Positions 51,000-59,853 of a DNA stretch of 64,000 nucleotides are shown in pieces; within the stretch, counting starts at the first letter, position 1, and each line of letters opens with the position of its first letter. The notes under the pieces are model-generated. The model was given only the letters and a program-made list of their open reading frames with translations. It was not told where the DNA came from and did not search any database. Position numbers and translations under genes: made by a program. The DNA is from Ramlibacter sp. (GTDB lineage: Bacteria > Pseudomonadota > Gammaproteobacteria > Burkholderiales > Burkholderiaceae_C): assembly GCA_019635435.1 (NCBI GenBank), contig JAHBZM010000001.1, positions 1,178,001-1,242,000 of the forward strand. Direction: 5' to 3'.

Positions 51000-52205
51000 T
51001 CAGGTCAATGCGCCTCTGGCATCAACCCTGATGATGCGCTCGACCTTGCCCGCGCGCAGGCCGCCGGTGACGCCGATCATGAAGTCGTGCAGGTTGACCG
51101 TGGGGTCGCAGTGGCCGGGCACCAGCCACAGGTAGCGCCCCAGGGCCGGCAGGCGCTGGCCGGTGCCCGCGGTGCGCAGCACGCCGTGCTCGTCGCCGCC
51201 GTTGAAATACTCCAGCTCGGTCTCGGCCTCGAAGGCGTGCACCAGGGGCAGGCCGGAGTCGATGGCATGGCTCTTGTGGCCGGCATCGCACACCACATGG
51301 GTCGCGCAGGTGCTGATGACCTGGGTCTTGACGAACAGCGCATGCTCGAACTGCGGCTGGGCCGGATCGCGTTCATTTCTGGCGTAGTCGGCGTCCATGA
51401 ACAGGAACGACCCCGCCTGCAGCTCGCCGTAGACGCCGCTGGCCGCCTCCAGCACCAGGCTGCCCGTGCCCGCGCCCGTGACCAGGTCCACGGGCACGCC
51501 CTTGGTCTCGATCAGCTTGCGGGTGTACAGCACGTCTTCCACCGCCACCGCAATGGCCTCGCGCCGCTCCTGCGCGCCGCGCAGGTGCTGGGCCTTGCCG
51601 TGGTAGGCCTGCAGGCCGGCAAAGCGCAGCGCCGGGTGCCGGCGGATTTCCAGCGCCAGCGCCACAGCGGCGCTGCCGGGCGCCACGCCGCAGCGCCGCT
51701 GGCCCACGTCAATCTCCACAAACACATCGATCACCGCGCTCTTGCCGCCGCCAACCCGGGCTTCGTTCATGGCCTGGGCCAGCCGCGCCACGCCTTCCTC
51801 GCTGTCCACCGCAATGGCCAGCCGGCCATTCTGGGCCGCGAGCTTTTGCGCCAGCGCCGCCACCCGGGCGAGCTTGTGCGGCGAAATCACCTCGTTGCTG
51901 ATGTAAACATTGGTCACGCCGCCCGCCACCATGGCCTCGGCCTCGGCGGTTTTCTGCACGCACACGCCCACCGCGCCGGCCTGCATCTGCAGTTTGGCCA
52001 GGGCCGAGCTCTTGTGCATCTTGGCGTGCGGGCGCCAGCGGATGTCGTGCTTTTTGGCAAAGTCGGCCATGCGGCTGAGGTTGCGCTGCATGGCGTCGAT
52101 GTCCACCACCAGCGCGGGCGTGTCGATCGCATCGACCGGCCGCCCCACCAATTCACGCAGGGCATCGGGCACGGGGCGGGCGGGCGTGTCAGGTGTGGGT
52201 TTCAT
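51000..52205 (-). CDS. DSD1-family PLP-dependent enzyme (D-threonine aldolase / D-serine dehydratase-like)
   Basis: A 401-residue fold-III (alanine-racemase-like) PLP enzyme. The PLP lysine is expected in RPHAKMHKSSALAKLQ (family consensus RPH-K-K). Phosphate and metal residues lie toward VTGAGTGSLVLEA and the C-terminal metal motif VPGHCDP. Members cleave D-threonine or 3-hydroxy-D-aspartate, or dehydrate D-serine. Substrate choice cannot be read here. ATG 52205 lies within the end of the phosphatase gene (17-bp overlap), so the two are co-expressed. Confidence 0.87.
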   Translation of the reverse strand: MKPTPDTPARPVPDALRELVGRPVDAIDTPALVVDIDAMQRNLSRMADFAKKHDIRWRPHAKMHKSSALAKLQMQAGAVGVCVQKTAEAEAMVAGGVTNVYISNEVISPHKLARVAALAQKLAAQNGRLAIAVDSEEGVARLAQAMNEARVGGGKSAVIDVFVEIDVGQRRCGVAPGSAAVALALEIRRHPALRFAGLQAYHGKAQHLRGAQERREAIAVAVEDVLYTRKLIETKGVPVDLVTGAGTGSLVLEAASGVYGELQAGSFLFMDADYARNERDPAQPQFEHALFVKTQVISTCATHVVCDAGHKSHAIDSGLPLVHAFEAETELEYFNGGDEHGVLRTAGTGQRLPALGRYLWLVPGHCDPTVNLHDFMIGVTGGLRAGKVERIIRVDARGALT

Positions 52206-52827
52206 CGCGTGAGGTCTGGTCAAGGTGTTGGCTGTCGGACCAGCCGACCAGCGAGAAGCCCTGGGGCGTCCAGAGCAGGCGGTTGATGGCAGCATTGCCC
52301 AGCTGCCAGGTGCGCGGTGCCTGCAGCTCCTGGCGGGTGGCGATGCGGTAGAGCACGTCCAGCACCCCGCCGTGCGCCACCAGCACGATCTGGCTGCCCG
52401 CATGGCGCGCGGCCAGCTCGGTGGCCGTGGTTTCGATGCGCTCGCGCAGCTGCAGCAACGACTCGCCACCCTCGGGTGCCCATTCGGGCACGCGCCTGCG
52501 CCAGGCCAGGGCCTCGTCGGGCCAGGTGGCTTCGATCTCGGCAAAGGTGCGGCCCTCGAACCGGCCGAAATGGCGCTCGCGCAGGCCGGCGTGCGACACC
52601 ACCTCGCGCCCCGTGGTGCGGGCAATGGCGCGGGCCGTGGCGTTGGCACGCATCAGGTCGCTGGCGTAAATGGCCTGCACCGGCTCGCCGGCCAGCGCCT
52701 CGGCCACGCGCGCGGCCTGCCATTGGCCGGTTTCATTGAGCGGGATGTCCAGCTGGCCCTGGATGCGGGTGTCCACGTTCCAGGCGGTTTCGCCGTGGCG
52801 GATGGCAATGATGCGGGTGGCTTCCAA
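52189..52827 (-). CDS. Histidine phosphatase family protein (phosphoglycerate-mutase-like)
   Basis: A 212-residue branch-2-type phosphatase. The RHG motif IRHGETAWN holds the phospho-His, LRERHFGRFEGRTF follows, and the second His is in LVAHGGVLDVLYR. No ATG fits; TTG 52827 (EATRIIAIRHGE after Met) follows AGAAAG and gives the usual N terminus. The open frame extends upstream through the lipoprotein gene in another phase. The physiological substrate is unknown, and small-molecule phosphate esters are typical. Confidence 0.85.
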   Translation of the reverse strand: MEATRIIAIRHGETAWNVDTRIQGQLDIPLNETGQWQAARVAEALAGEPVQAIYASDLMRANATARAIARTTGREVVSHAGLRERHFGRFEGRTFAEIEATWPDEALAWRRRVPEWAPEGGESLLQLRERIETTATELAARHAGSQIVLVAHGGVLDVLYRIATRQELQAPRTWQLGNAAINRLLWTPQGFSLVGWSDSQHLDQTSRDETHT

Positions 52828-52840
52828 AGGTTCTTTCTGT

Positions 52841-53437
52841 TCAGCGGGCCGGGACCTGGATGTTGACCTTGCGCACGCCGGCCGGCGCGGCCGGAAAGCC
52901 CTGCAGCGCGGCGCCAAACATGGCGGGCAGCACGGCGGCGTTGTCGCTCCAGGGGCCATCGCTCACGGCGTGGCTCTCATAGACGACCTTCTGGCTGGCC
53001 AGTTCGCGCAGGATCACGCTGACCTCGCGGCGGTACCAGGGTTGCTCCATGCGGCCAAAGGCCGACATGCCCCAGGGGCCGGTGCCGATGCCAATGCCCA
53101 CATTCACGCCCACGCCGCCCCAGCCGTCCCAAGGGTCGGTCCAGGGCGACAGCGCCCGCTGCACGCGCGCGGCCACCTGCACGCTGTAACGCGGGGCGGC
53201 GTCGTCGCGCCGCAGGCCGGCATTGAACAGCGCGGCGTCGGCAAAGGCCTCCACCTCGTTCTGCTGCGGCGTCTGCTGCAGCGGCAGCCGCTCAAAGCGG
53301 TAGGTCGGGTGCGCCGGCAGTGCCGCCAGGCTGGAAAAGCTGCGGACCTCGTTGTCCAGCTGGAACGAGGTGGCGCAGCCCGCCAGCGCCAGCGTGGCAG
53401 CGGTCAGCACGGCCAGGCGGGTGAGGGACGCGGTCAT
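52841..53437 (-). CDS. DUF4136-type outer-membrane lipoprotein
   Basis: A 198-residue lipoprotein. The signal peptide ends with lipobox LAGCATSF. The body includes YRFERLPLQQTPQQNEVEAF, YSVQVAARVQRALSPW and a Gly-rich loop (GGVGVNVGIGIGTG), all in line with DUF4136 proteins. The ATG at 53437 was chosen because it is spaced 6 bp from a perfect AGGAGG site; an ATG two codons earlier is worse placed. It lies between ttcA and the phosphatase gene in one minus-strand run. Function unknown. Confidence 0.82.
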   Translation of the reverse strand: MTASLTRLAVLTAATLALAGCATSFQLDNEVRSFSSLAALPAHPTYRFERLPLQQTPQQNEVEAFADAALFNAGLRRDDAAPRYSVQVAARVQRALSPWTDPWDGWGGVGVNVGIGIGTGPWGMSAFGRMEQPWYRREVSVILRELASQKVVYESHAVSDGPWSDNAAVLPAMFGAALQGFPAAPAGVRKVNIQVPAR

Positions 53438-53457
53438 GGGCACCTCCTGCGGCAGGA

Positions 53458-54384
53458 TCAGACGCGGATGACTTGCAGGCCGGGCAAGGCGGCGGCGGGC
53501 GGAAATTCCTCGGCATCAAAGGCCTTGTCACCCTCTTCGTCGGGCACGCCGCTGGCTTTCAGACCCTTGAAGTCGTAACGCGTTCCGTCGGCCAGGTGAG
53601 AGGGCACGACATTTTGTAACGCCGTGAACATGCTCTCGATGCGGCCCGGGTGCTTCTTTTCCCACTCGCGCAGCATGGCCGCCACCTGCTTGCGCTGCAG
53701 GTTCTCCTGGCTGCCGCACAGCGTGCAGGGGATGATGGGAAAGGCCTTGTGCTCGGCCCAGCGCACGAGGTCTTTCTCGGGCACATAGGCCAGCGGGCGG
53801 ATCACGATGTGCTTGCCGTCGTCGCTCACCAGCTTGGGCGGCATGCCCTTGAGCTTGCCGCCGAAGAACATGTTGAGAAAGAAGGTCTGCAGCAGGTCGT
53901 CGCGGTGGTGACCCAGCGCGATCTTGGTGGCGCCCAGTTCGTCGGCCACGCGGTACAGAATCCCGCGGCGCAGCCGCGAGCACAGGCTGCACATGGTCTT
54001 GCCCGGCGCGATCTTGTCCTTGACGATGGAGTAGGTGTCCTGGTTCTCGATGTGGAACGGGATGCCCAGTTCCTTGAGGTAGGCCGGCAGGATGTGCTCG
54101 GGGAAACCGGGCTGCTTCTGGTCGAGATTGACGGCGACGATGCTGAACTGGATGGGCGCGCGGGCCTGCATCTTGAGCAGGATGTCCAGCATGCCGTAGC
54201 TGTCCTTGCCACCGGAAAGGCACACCATGACCTTGTCGCCCTCTTCAATCATGTTGAAGTCGACAATGGCCTGCCCCATGAGGCGGCACAGGCGCTTTTC
54301 GAGCTTGTGGGTTTCGCGCTCGATCTTGAGGCTGCGCTCCAACGTGGCCGCCGCCGGCTCGGCATCTATCCAGACTGCATTCAT
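53458..54384 (-). CDS. ttcA: tRNA 2-thiocytidine(32) synthetase TtcA
   Basis: A 308-residue ATP-dependent enzyme that thiolates C32 of certain tRNAs using a [4Fe-4S] cluster. The PP-loop CLSGGKDSYGMLDIL binds ATP. Cluster cysteines occur in MCSLCSRLRRG and IPCTLCGSQENL, and GHHRDDLLQTFFLNMFFGG is diagnostic. The length is normal. Downstream genes on the same strand are the lipoprotein, phosphatase and DSD1 enzyme. Upstream, 13 bp separate it from the stop of a LysR gene that seems to belong to an inserted island. Confidence 0.96.
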   Translation of the reverse strand: MNAVWIDAEPAAATLERSLKIERETHKLEKRLCRLMGQAIVDFNMIEEGDKVMVCLSGGKDSYGMLDILLKMQARAPIQFSIVAVNLDQKQPGFPEHILPAYLKELGIPFHIENQDTYSIVKDKIAPGKTMCSLCSRLRRGILYRVADELGATKIALGHHRDDLLQTFFLNMFFGGKLKGMPPKLVSDDGKHIVIRPLAYVPEKDLVRWAEHKAFPIIPCTLCGSQENLQRKQVAAMLREWEKKHPGRIESMFTALQNVVPSHLADGTRYDFKGLKASGVPDEEGDKAFDAEEFPPAAALPGLQVIRV

Positions 54385-54397
54385 GGCCCGTATTGTC

Positions 54398-55345
54398 TCA
54401 TCGGGGCGGTTTTTCAGGCGTCACCAGGTTTGTCAGCCCCGTGGGCGATCTGGCAGCTATGTGCAGATGAACGTAGCCGAGCATTCTGCGCAGCAGCGGG
54501 GTCTCCTGTGAAGGAAGCCACATGCACTGGATGGTCGATATGGCTGCCGCGTCCTTGAGCGGCACAAACGCCGCCGCAATCCCGCTGTTCGCCAGGCTTG
54601 CCGGGACGATGGCCACGCCCATTCCTTTGGACACCATCGAGACGACGCTCAGCCATTGCCTGACCTTGTGCCGGATGTTCGGGTTGAATCCGGCTTCAAC
54701 ACACAACGACAGGATGCGGTCAAAGTAGGATGGCGAGGCCGCACGCGAGAAGATGATGAAACGCTCTCGCTGCAGGCGGACCAGATCAATCTCCACATGG
54801 GTTGCCAGGCGATGGCTTCGCGGCAGGCAGGCGACCAGGGGCTCGCTGTACACCGTCAGCGATGCCAGGCCTTCGGGGGCCAACATGGTGTGCACAAAGC
54901 CCATGTCCAGCGCGCCGACGGATAGCGCCCGGACCTGCTCGTCAGACGACATCTCCACCAGATCGATTTCGATCAGGGGCTCCTCCCGCTCGATCGCGGC
55001 CACCGACTCCGGCAGCCCCCGAAACAGCATCGAGGCATGAAACCCGATTCTCAAGCGCCCCTTGGTTCCGCCGGCCACGCCGCGGCTGACCGCGTAGGCC
55101 TCCTGGGCCTGGGCGATCACCCGCTTGGCGTGCTGATAGAAGGCCTCCCCCGCCGGCGTCAGCCGAACGCCACGGTTGCCGCGAAGCACCAGCGCAACGC
55201 CAAGGTGGGCTTCCAGTTTGCGGATTGCCACACTGAACGGCGGTTGTGAAACATGGCAGCGCACCGCCGCGCGACTGAAGCTCAGTTCCTCCGCCAAGGC
55301 CGTAAAAAACCTCAGGTGGCGCAATTCGATGGCTTCCAGACTCAT
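54398..55345 (-). CDS. LysR-family transcriptional regulator of the adjacent catabolic genes
   Basis: A 315-residue activator/repressor. The N-terminal winged helix (IELRHLRFFTALAEELSFSR, then VSQPPFSVAIRKLEAHLG) and the two-lobed effector domain (RLRIGFHASMLFRGLP onward) are intact. ATG 55345 gives the standard start; the long upstream open frame lies in the divergent control region. It is transcribed away from the acyl-CoA ligase gene, the usual LysR arrangement, so it probably controls the ligase-VOC-Bug genes in response to a pathway compound. Confidence 0.9.
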   Translation of the reverse strand: MSLEAIELRHLRFFTALAEELSFSRAAVRCHVSQPPFSVAIRKLEAHLGVALVLRGNRGVRLTPAGEAFYQHAKRVIAQAQEAYAVSRGVAGGTKGRLRIGFHASMLFRGLPESVAAIEREEPLIEIDLVEMSSDEQVRALSVGALDMGFVHTMLAPEGLASLTVYSEPLVACLPRSHRLATHVEIDLVRLQRERFIIFSRAASPSYFDRILSLCVEAGFNPNIRHKVRQWLSVVSMVSKGMGVAIVPASLANSGIAAAFVPLKDAAAISTIQCMWLPSQETPLLRRMLGYVHLHIAARSPTGLTNLVTPEKPPR

Positions 55346-55392
55346 GCGGGCGGGTAGGTATTGAACGGCGCATGCTACTTCACCGGATCGGG

Positions 55393-55430
55393 CGACGACA
55401 GTATTTTTGTTGTCGGCCCCCGCGGAATAC
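55393..55430. promoter_or_regulatory. Possible LysR-type binding region in the divergent promoter
   Basis: The 232-bp gap between the LysR gene and the acyl-CoA ligase gene contains CGACGACA...TGTTGTCG (55393-55415, one mismatch) overlapping GTATT...AATAC (55401-55430). LysR proteins usually bind dyads in such spots. No clear -10/-35 was identified. Confidence 0.4.
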
Positions 55431-55577
55431 CTCCCCCGAATGCATCGATATGAATTGCGAATAGGGCTGGCGCTGCATGCCCGGGCATTCCATGATCCCG
55501 ACAGCTTTTCCTCCCGTCCCGGGAACGCAACCGCCGGACTTGTCCAGCGTGCCACGCCCCGTTTGCAAGAAAGACTC

Positions 55578-57197
55578 ATGCGCAGCCAAACCAGCCTGTA
55601 CGACCTGTTCCGCCAATCGGCGCAGGCCTTTGAAACCCACCCTTTCCTGGCCGTGCCCGGTCGGCTGGTCAGTGCCTGGGAGGTCGCGAAGGAAATTGGT
55701 TTTGGTGATGCAAGCCTGCGTGTCGAAACGCTGAAGGCGCACTATTCGGCCCAGGGCGTGGGGGTGGGCGACCGTGTGGCGCTGGCCTTTGAATCGCGTC
55801 CCGAATTTGTGTTCCACTACCTGGCGCTGAATGGGCTGGGTTCGTGCGTGGTGCCCCTGAACACCGACCTGACCGTCGCCGAGCTGTCCTACCAGGTGGG
55901 CCACGCCAACTGCGGCGCGGTGGTGGGGCTGCCCGCGCTGAGGCCTCTGCTGGCCAGCGCCATAGCGGCTACCGGCAGGCCGCTGCCTCTCAGCACCAGT
56001 GGGCCTGAAGGCTTGGCCCGTCCATGGAGGCCCGAGGGAAAGGAACTGCCGGCTTTCAGCAGTCCGCTGGATCGCTTTGCGGCCATCCTCTACACCTCGG
56101 GCACCACCGGCAGGCCCAAGGGTTGTGTACTGACCAACAGGTACATGCTGGAGGCCGCAACCTACAACCTGGGGTTGCCGCCGCACCTGGCCATCGGCGT
56201 CGGCACGGAGAGGCAGATGAACCCGCTGCCGCTTTACCACATGAACGCCATGGTCAGCACCTTGGGTTCGGCCATTGTGACCGGCTCCTGCTACGTCATG
56301 CCCGGCCGGTTCAGCGCCACCCACTGGTGGGACGACATTGCCGACACCCGGACCACGCGCTTCAAGTACCTCGGCATCATGATCCCAGCGCTGTTGGGCC
56401 GGCCTGCAACGGATCGCGACAGGGATTCGGGCGTGCGGCTGGCTTTCGGCGCGGGCGTGGACCCGGTGCTGCACGAGCGGTTCGAACAACGCTTCAGCAT
56501 TCCCCTCATTGAGGTCTGGGGCATGACGGAGTCGGGCCGCTACATGTGTGTGGACCGGGAGCCCCGGCAAATCCATACGCGAGCCTGCGGGCGCCCCCTC
56601 CCGGGCCTGGAAGCCCGCATCGTGGACGAAGAAGGCCGCGAAGCGACCCACGGCATCGCGGGCGAACTGGTAGTGCGCCACAGCGCCGAACAGCCGCGTT
56701 ACGGGTTCTTCAGCGGATATCTCGATGATCCCGAAGCGACCGAGGCGGCGTGGGCCGGCGGGTGGTTTCACAGTGGCGACCTTTGCACCCGTTCGCCCGA
56801 TGGCCTGTTCACCTTTGTCGATCGCAAGAAGAACATTGTGCGGCGCAGCGGCGAAAACATCTCGAGCGCGGAAGTCGAGGCCGTGCTGGCCGCCAGCCCG
56901 CTGGTCAGCCAGGTGGCCGTGCTGGCGGTGCCTGACGAACTGCGTGATGAGGAAGTGCTGGCATGCGTGGTGCCCGCTGGCGGCGGTGCGCGTGACCGGC
57001 TGCTTGCGCTGGCCCTGCACCAGTTCGCGGCGGAGCAACTGGCCTATTACAAGCCGCCCGGCTGGATCTACTTCGTAGACGAGTTGCCAGTCACCGGCAC
57101 GCAGAAGGTGCAGAAGCACCGCATTTTTCCGGACGGTTTCCGTCCCGGGTTGCCGGGCTTGCACGACCTGCGCGATCAAAAGCGCCGCAAGACCTGA
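55578..57197 (+). CDS. AMP-forming acyl-CoA ligase
   Basis: A 539-residue ANL-superfamily enzyme that activates a carboxylic acid with ATP and CoA. Motif A3 ILYTSGTTGRPKGCVLTN, A5 EVWGMTESGR, A8 FTFVDRKKNIVRRSGENIS and a C-terminal Lys in TGTQKVQKHRIF are intact, so it should be active. It resembles CaiC/coumarate-ligase-type enzymes, but the acid cannot be deduced. ATG 55578 fits the N terminus MRSQTSLYDLFRQSA; its ribosome site (AAGAAAG) is modest. First gene of a run with VOC and Bug genes. Confidence 0.88.
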   Translation: MRSQTSLYDLFRQSAQAFETHPFLAVPGRLVSAWEVAKEIGFGDASLRVETLKAHYSAQGVGVGDRVALAFESRPEFVFHYLALNGLGSCVVPLNTDLTVAELSYQVGHANCGAVVGLPALRPLLASAIAATGRPLPLSTSGPEGLARPWRPEGKELPAFSSPLDRFAAILYTSGTTGRPKGCVLTNRYMLEAATYNLGLPPHLAIGVGTERQMNPLPLYHMNAMVSTLGSAIVTGSCYVMPGRFSATHWWDDIADTRTTRFKYLGIMIPALLGRPATDRDRDSGVRLAFGAGVDPVLHERFEQRFSIPLIEVWGMTESGRYMCVDREPRQIHTRACGRPLPGLEARIVDEEGREATHGIAGELVVRHSAEQPRYGFFSGYLDDPEATEAAWAGGWFHSGDLCTRSPDGLFTFVDRKKNIVRRSGENISSAEVEAVLAASPLVSQVAVLAVPDELRDEEVLACVVPAGGGARDRLLALALHQFAAEQLAYYKPPGWIYFVDELPVTGTQKVQKHRIFPDGFRPGLPGLHDLRDQKRRKT

Positions 57198-57272
57198 GCC
57201 CGGGCATCCCGGCGCAGGCTCCCGGCAACGCCGTGGTGCCTTCCCTCATTCATCAACGATCAGGAGACAAAC

Positions 57273-57740
57273 TTGACCCAAGCCACCGACTCTTCCGGGC
57301 ATAGCCTCGGTCGTCCCTATGGCCGTGTCGACCGCTATCACCTGCAGCATGTCCACCTGTTCGCCTCGAACATCGACGAGACGATTGCGTTCTACACCAG
57401 GTGGTTTGATGCCAAGGTCGTCTGGGATGGCGACTACGCCGGCGCACGCAATATTTTCATGAAGATAGGCATCGGCGCGATGCACCTGTACGACCAGTTG
57501 CCGCGCGACCAGGGCCGCAACGCTGTCCACCATCTTGGCATGCAGGTGGTCGGGCTGCGCGACCTGTACGACCGGATGAAGGCAGCAGGCGTGCATCTTC
57601 CCAGTCCGCTTCGCGAGCAGTCCGGCAGCGGCTATTTCATGGTCAAGGCGCCGGACGACGTGCTGCTCGAGGTCTTTGAACCTGGCGCCAGCCGCGACCC
57701 CGCTGTGCGGGCGTACTACGGCTTGAACGCCGCTGAATGA
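57273..57740 (+). CDS. VOC-superfamily (glyoxalase/dioxygenase fold) protein
   Basis: A 155-residue protein with two beta-alpha-beta3 modules. Possible metal ligands are His in HLQHVHLFASNIDETIAFYT, His in HHLGMQVVGLRD and Glu in DDVLLEVFEPG. VOC enzymes include glyoxalases, epimerases and ring-cleaving dioxygenases, and the small size is unlike classical extradiol dioxygenases. The start is TTG 57273 with an ideal CAGGAGACAAAC site. It lies 75 bp after the CoA ligase. The reaction is unknown. Confidence 0.82.
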   Translation: MTQATDSSGHSLGRPYGRVDRYHLQHVHLFASNIDETIAFYTRWFDAKVVWDGDYAGARNIFMKIGIGAMHLYDQLPRDQGRNAVHHLGMQVVGLRDLYDRMKAAGVHLPSPLREQSGSGYFMVKAPDDVLLEVFEPGASRDPAVRAYYGLNAAE

Positions 57741-57805
57741 GGCTGCCCGGCGGCAAACGCCATCTATCCGACAACCCGGCCCTTTGGCCTCTCAAGGAGA
57801 AACTC

Positions 57806-58774
57806 ATGCGACTCAATATGCTTGTCTCGATCGCGGCACTCTTGTGCGGCGGCATGGCATCGGCCCAAAACTATCCGGACCGGCCGGTGACGCTCGTTGT
57901 GCCGGCCGCTGCGGGCGGCGGCACGGACATCCTCGGAAGGGTACTGGCGGACGAATTCAGAAAACGCCTTCACCAGCCTTTTGTCATCGACAACAAGGCC
58001 GGTGCTTCGGGGATGATAGGGACTCATTCAGTTGCTCAGGCACCCGCGGACGGCTACCGCTTGCTGTTCACGTACTCCTCCCCGATCTACTACGCGCGGC
58101 ACACCTTCGCCAAGGTGCCTTACGACGTGAAGCGTGATCTTGCCGTCATCTCGGAGGTGGCCATGAACACCATGATGCTGGTGGTCAACAACGACGTCCC
58201 CGTCAAAAACATGAAGGAGTTCATTGCCTGGGGGCGCAAGGGCAGGGGGAAAATCAGTTATGGGTCGCTCGGCACCGGCTCGGGCGGGCATCTCGTGGCC
58301 GCGTACCTGAGCAAGAGCCGAGATCTGGAGATGACCCATGTGCCCTACAAGAGCGAAGCTCCGTTCGCTCAAGACCTCGCTGCCGGGGTTGTGCCTTGGG
58401 GGCTGGGCACGCTGGCGCCCATGCTGCCGCTCATCCAGAGTGGCAAGGTGCGTCCTATCGCGGTGCTTTCCGAAAAGCGCCTGCCGGCCTTGCCCAACGT
58501 GCCGACCATGAAGGAGGAGGGCTTTGCCGACCCGGAGTTTGTGACGATGTCCTGGTTCGTGCTTGCGGCGCCCGCGGGGACGCCGCGGCCGATCCTCGAC
58601 GTTCTGGAGAAGCATGCGCGCGAGATCGCACATTCTCCGGCGATGAAGGTGCGGCTCCAGAATCTGGGCATGGAGGCGGTGGGCGGTAGTTCCAGTGACT
58701 TCTTGCGCAATTACGAGGCAACCGGTCCGCTGATCGAGAAGTTGGTGACGATCTCGGGCGCGCGCAGCGAATAG
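57806..58774 (+). CDS. Bug/TctC-family periplasmic solute receptor
   Basis: A 322-residue tripartite-tricarboxylate-type receptor. Signal peptide MLVSIAALLCGGMASAQ, then NYPDRPVTLVVPAAAGGGTD, which carries the ligand loop typical of Bug proteins. VIDNKAGASGMIGT and the C-terminal domain follow. Burkholderiales hold many such receptors for carboxylates and aromatics, usually, as here, without the TctAB membrane genes. ATG 57806 with AAGGAG 8 bp before it. Co-localisation suggests that its ligand is the acid activated by the CoA ligase. Confidence 0.9.
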   Translation: MRLNMLVSIAALLCGGMASAQNYPDRPVTLVVPAAAGGGTDILGRVLADEFRKRLHQPFVIDNKAGASGMIGTHSVAQAPADGYRLLFTYSSPIYYARHTFAKVPYDVKRDLAVISEVAMNTMMLVVNNDVPVKNMKEFIAWGRKGRGKISYGSLGTGSGGHLVAAYLSKSRDLEMTHVPYKSEAPFAQDLAAGVVPWGLGTLAPMLPLIQSGKVRPIAVLSEKRLPALPNVPTMKEEGFADPEFVTMSWFVLAAPAGTPRPILDVLEKHAREIAHSPAMKVRLQNLGMEAVGGSSSDFLRNYEATGPLIEKLVTISGARSE

Positions 58775-58792
58775 CCGGGCGCGCAGCCGCGT

Positions 58793-59255
58793 CTATCGCA
58801 ACACCACCCGCATCAACCCCTCCTGCATGGGGGGCGACCAGCCTTCCGTCCTGCGTGTGGATGGAGCCACAGCACAGGGAGCGGTTGCACTGCACCGTTG
58901 GGGACGATGTGACACAGTGGCCACGGGTCAATTCGAAAGTCGCGGTGAAACCACATGGTGTGATCGATGCTCGCCATCCGGAATTCCCCATGAAGCAGGT
59001 TCAGGCCGTGCGGCAAGGTTACCGTCAGGAGCAGGCCATGGTTGGAAGCGCAGGCCAGCAGCGAACAATGCAGGGCGGGCACGTCGGGCAAAGGCCTGTC
59101 GTCCACAGCCAGATGGATGCCCCGGCGGGCGTGCCCATGTCTCCGCTCTGCCCACGGAAGATGTTCTCGGCCACGGGCTCGACCCCGATAGGTTCGACGA
59201 GGCGCTTCAGCGCCGCACCCGGCAAGGCAGAGAGATTCTTGGGCCGCGATGTCAT
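58793..59255 (-). pseudogene. Decayed acyl-CoA thioesterase II (TesB-like), C-terminal remnant
   Basis: Reading the minus strand in three frames reassembles the end of a TesB-type thioesterase: VEPIGVEPVAENIFRGQ, then AVDDRPLPDVPALHCSLLAC, LPHGLNLLHGEFRMASIDHT followed by MWFHRDFRIDPWPL, SIHTQDGRLVA and finally PMQEGLMRVVLR with a TAG stop at 58793. Frame changes are needed near 59110, 58907 and 58830, the last in a run of six C. The N-terminal hot-dog domain is missing; the TetR gene overlaps the upstream end. About 150 of some 290 residues survive. It is not expected to give a functional enzyme. Confidence 0.8.
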
Positions 59256-59839
59256 GTCGGGTCAATGGCGGTTTTCAACAGGGACTCGAGTTCCCGATAG
59301 ACGTTGTCGAGCGGCTGCATGCTGCGGGCGGTTCGACACATTGCCACAGTGCCTTCGATGGAGGCCACAACCAGCGCCGCGAGCCGGTGGGCGCGCGCCT
59401 GGGAAATGCCTTCGCGCACCAGCGCGGTCACCAGCACAGCCTGCCAGCGCTCGAAGGCCGCCTGGGCCAGGCCGCGCAGGCGTTCCCGGGCCTCTCCCTC
59501 CTCGGTCAGTGGCTCCACCGCAACGGCGAGAACGGGACACCCGGACTGGAAATCCGAGTCTCCCAGCACGCGGCGCCACCAGCCGACGAAGGCCTGCAAA
59601 CCGGCCACCGCGCCCTTGTCTTCCAGAAGTGACTGCAGCGGCTGCGCCACGGCCTCGGTCGCGTAGCGCAGAGCCTCTTCCAGCATCTGCTGTTTTCCTC
59701 CGGGAAAGTGATGCGCGAGCGAACCTCGGGGCGTCCCTGTGTGGTGCACCACCTCACGCAAGCTCGTGGCGTGCACGCCGCGCCGACTCATCAGATCAGC
59801 GGCTCCAGCGACCATTTTTTCCTTTGTTGAGATGGGCAT
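59252..59839 (-). CDS. TetR-family regulator divergent from the molybdopterin oxidoreductase
   Basis: A 195-residue repressor. Helix-turn-helix at about residues 10-55 (SRRGVHATSLREVVHHTGTP, then GSLAHHFPGGKQQML). The C-terminal domain has SGCPVLAVAVEPL, typical of the LmrA/YxaF group. It is transcribed away from the molybdoenzyme operon across a 50-bp gap that contains two TGTCAT-based motifs, one on the oxidoreductase start codon. Autoregulation and control of the operon are therefore likely. The inducer is unknown. Its 3' end runs into the thioesterase remnant. Confidence 0.9.
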   Translation of the reverse strand: MPISTKEKMVAGAADLMSRRGVHATSLREVVHHTGTPRGSLAHHFPGGKQQMLEEALRYATEAVAQPLQSLLEDKGAVAGLQAFVGWWRRVLGDSDFQSGCPVLAVAVEPLTEEGEARERLRGLAQAAFERWQAVLVTALVREGISQARAHRLAALVVASIEGTVAMCRTARSMQPLDNVYRELESLLKTAIDPT

Positions 59840-59853
59840 AAGGGTTCTTCTCT

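Noticed and set aside
55950..56010. ATAGCGGCTACCGGC in the acyl-CoA ligase gene as a sixth element copy
   Set aside because: The half-sites are in the wrong order, the AT-rich centre is absent and the tail does not match.
58813..59265. 150-codon minus-strand ORF as an independent small gene
   Set aside because: Its middle part is clearly TesB-like but its two ends are frame-shifted nonsense. It is better described as part of a pseudogene.
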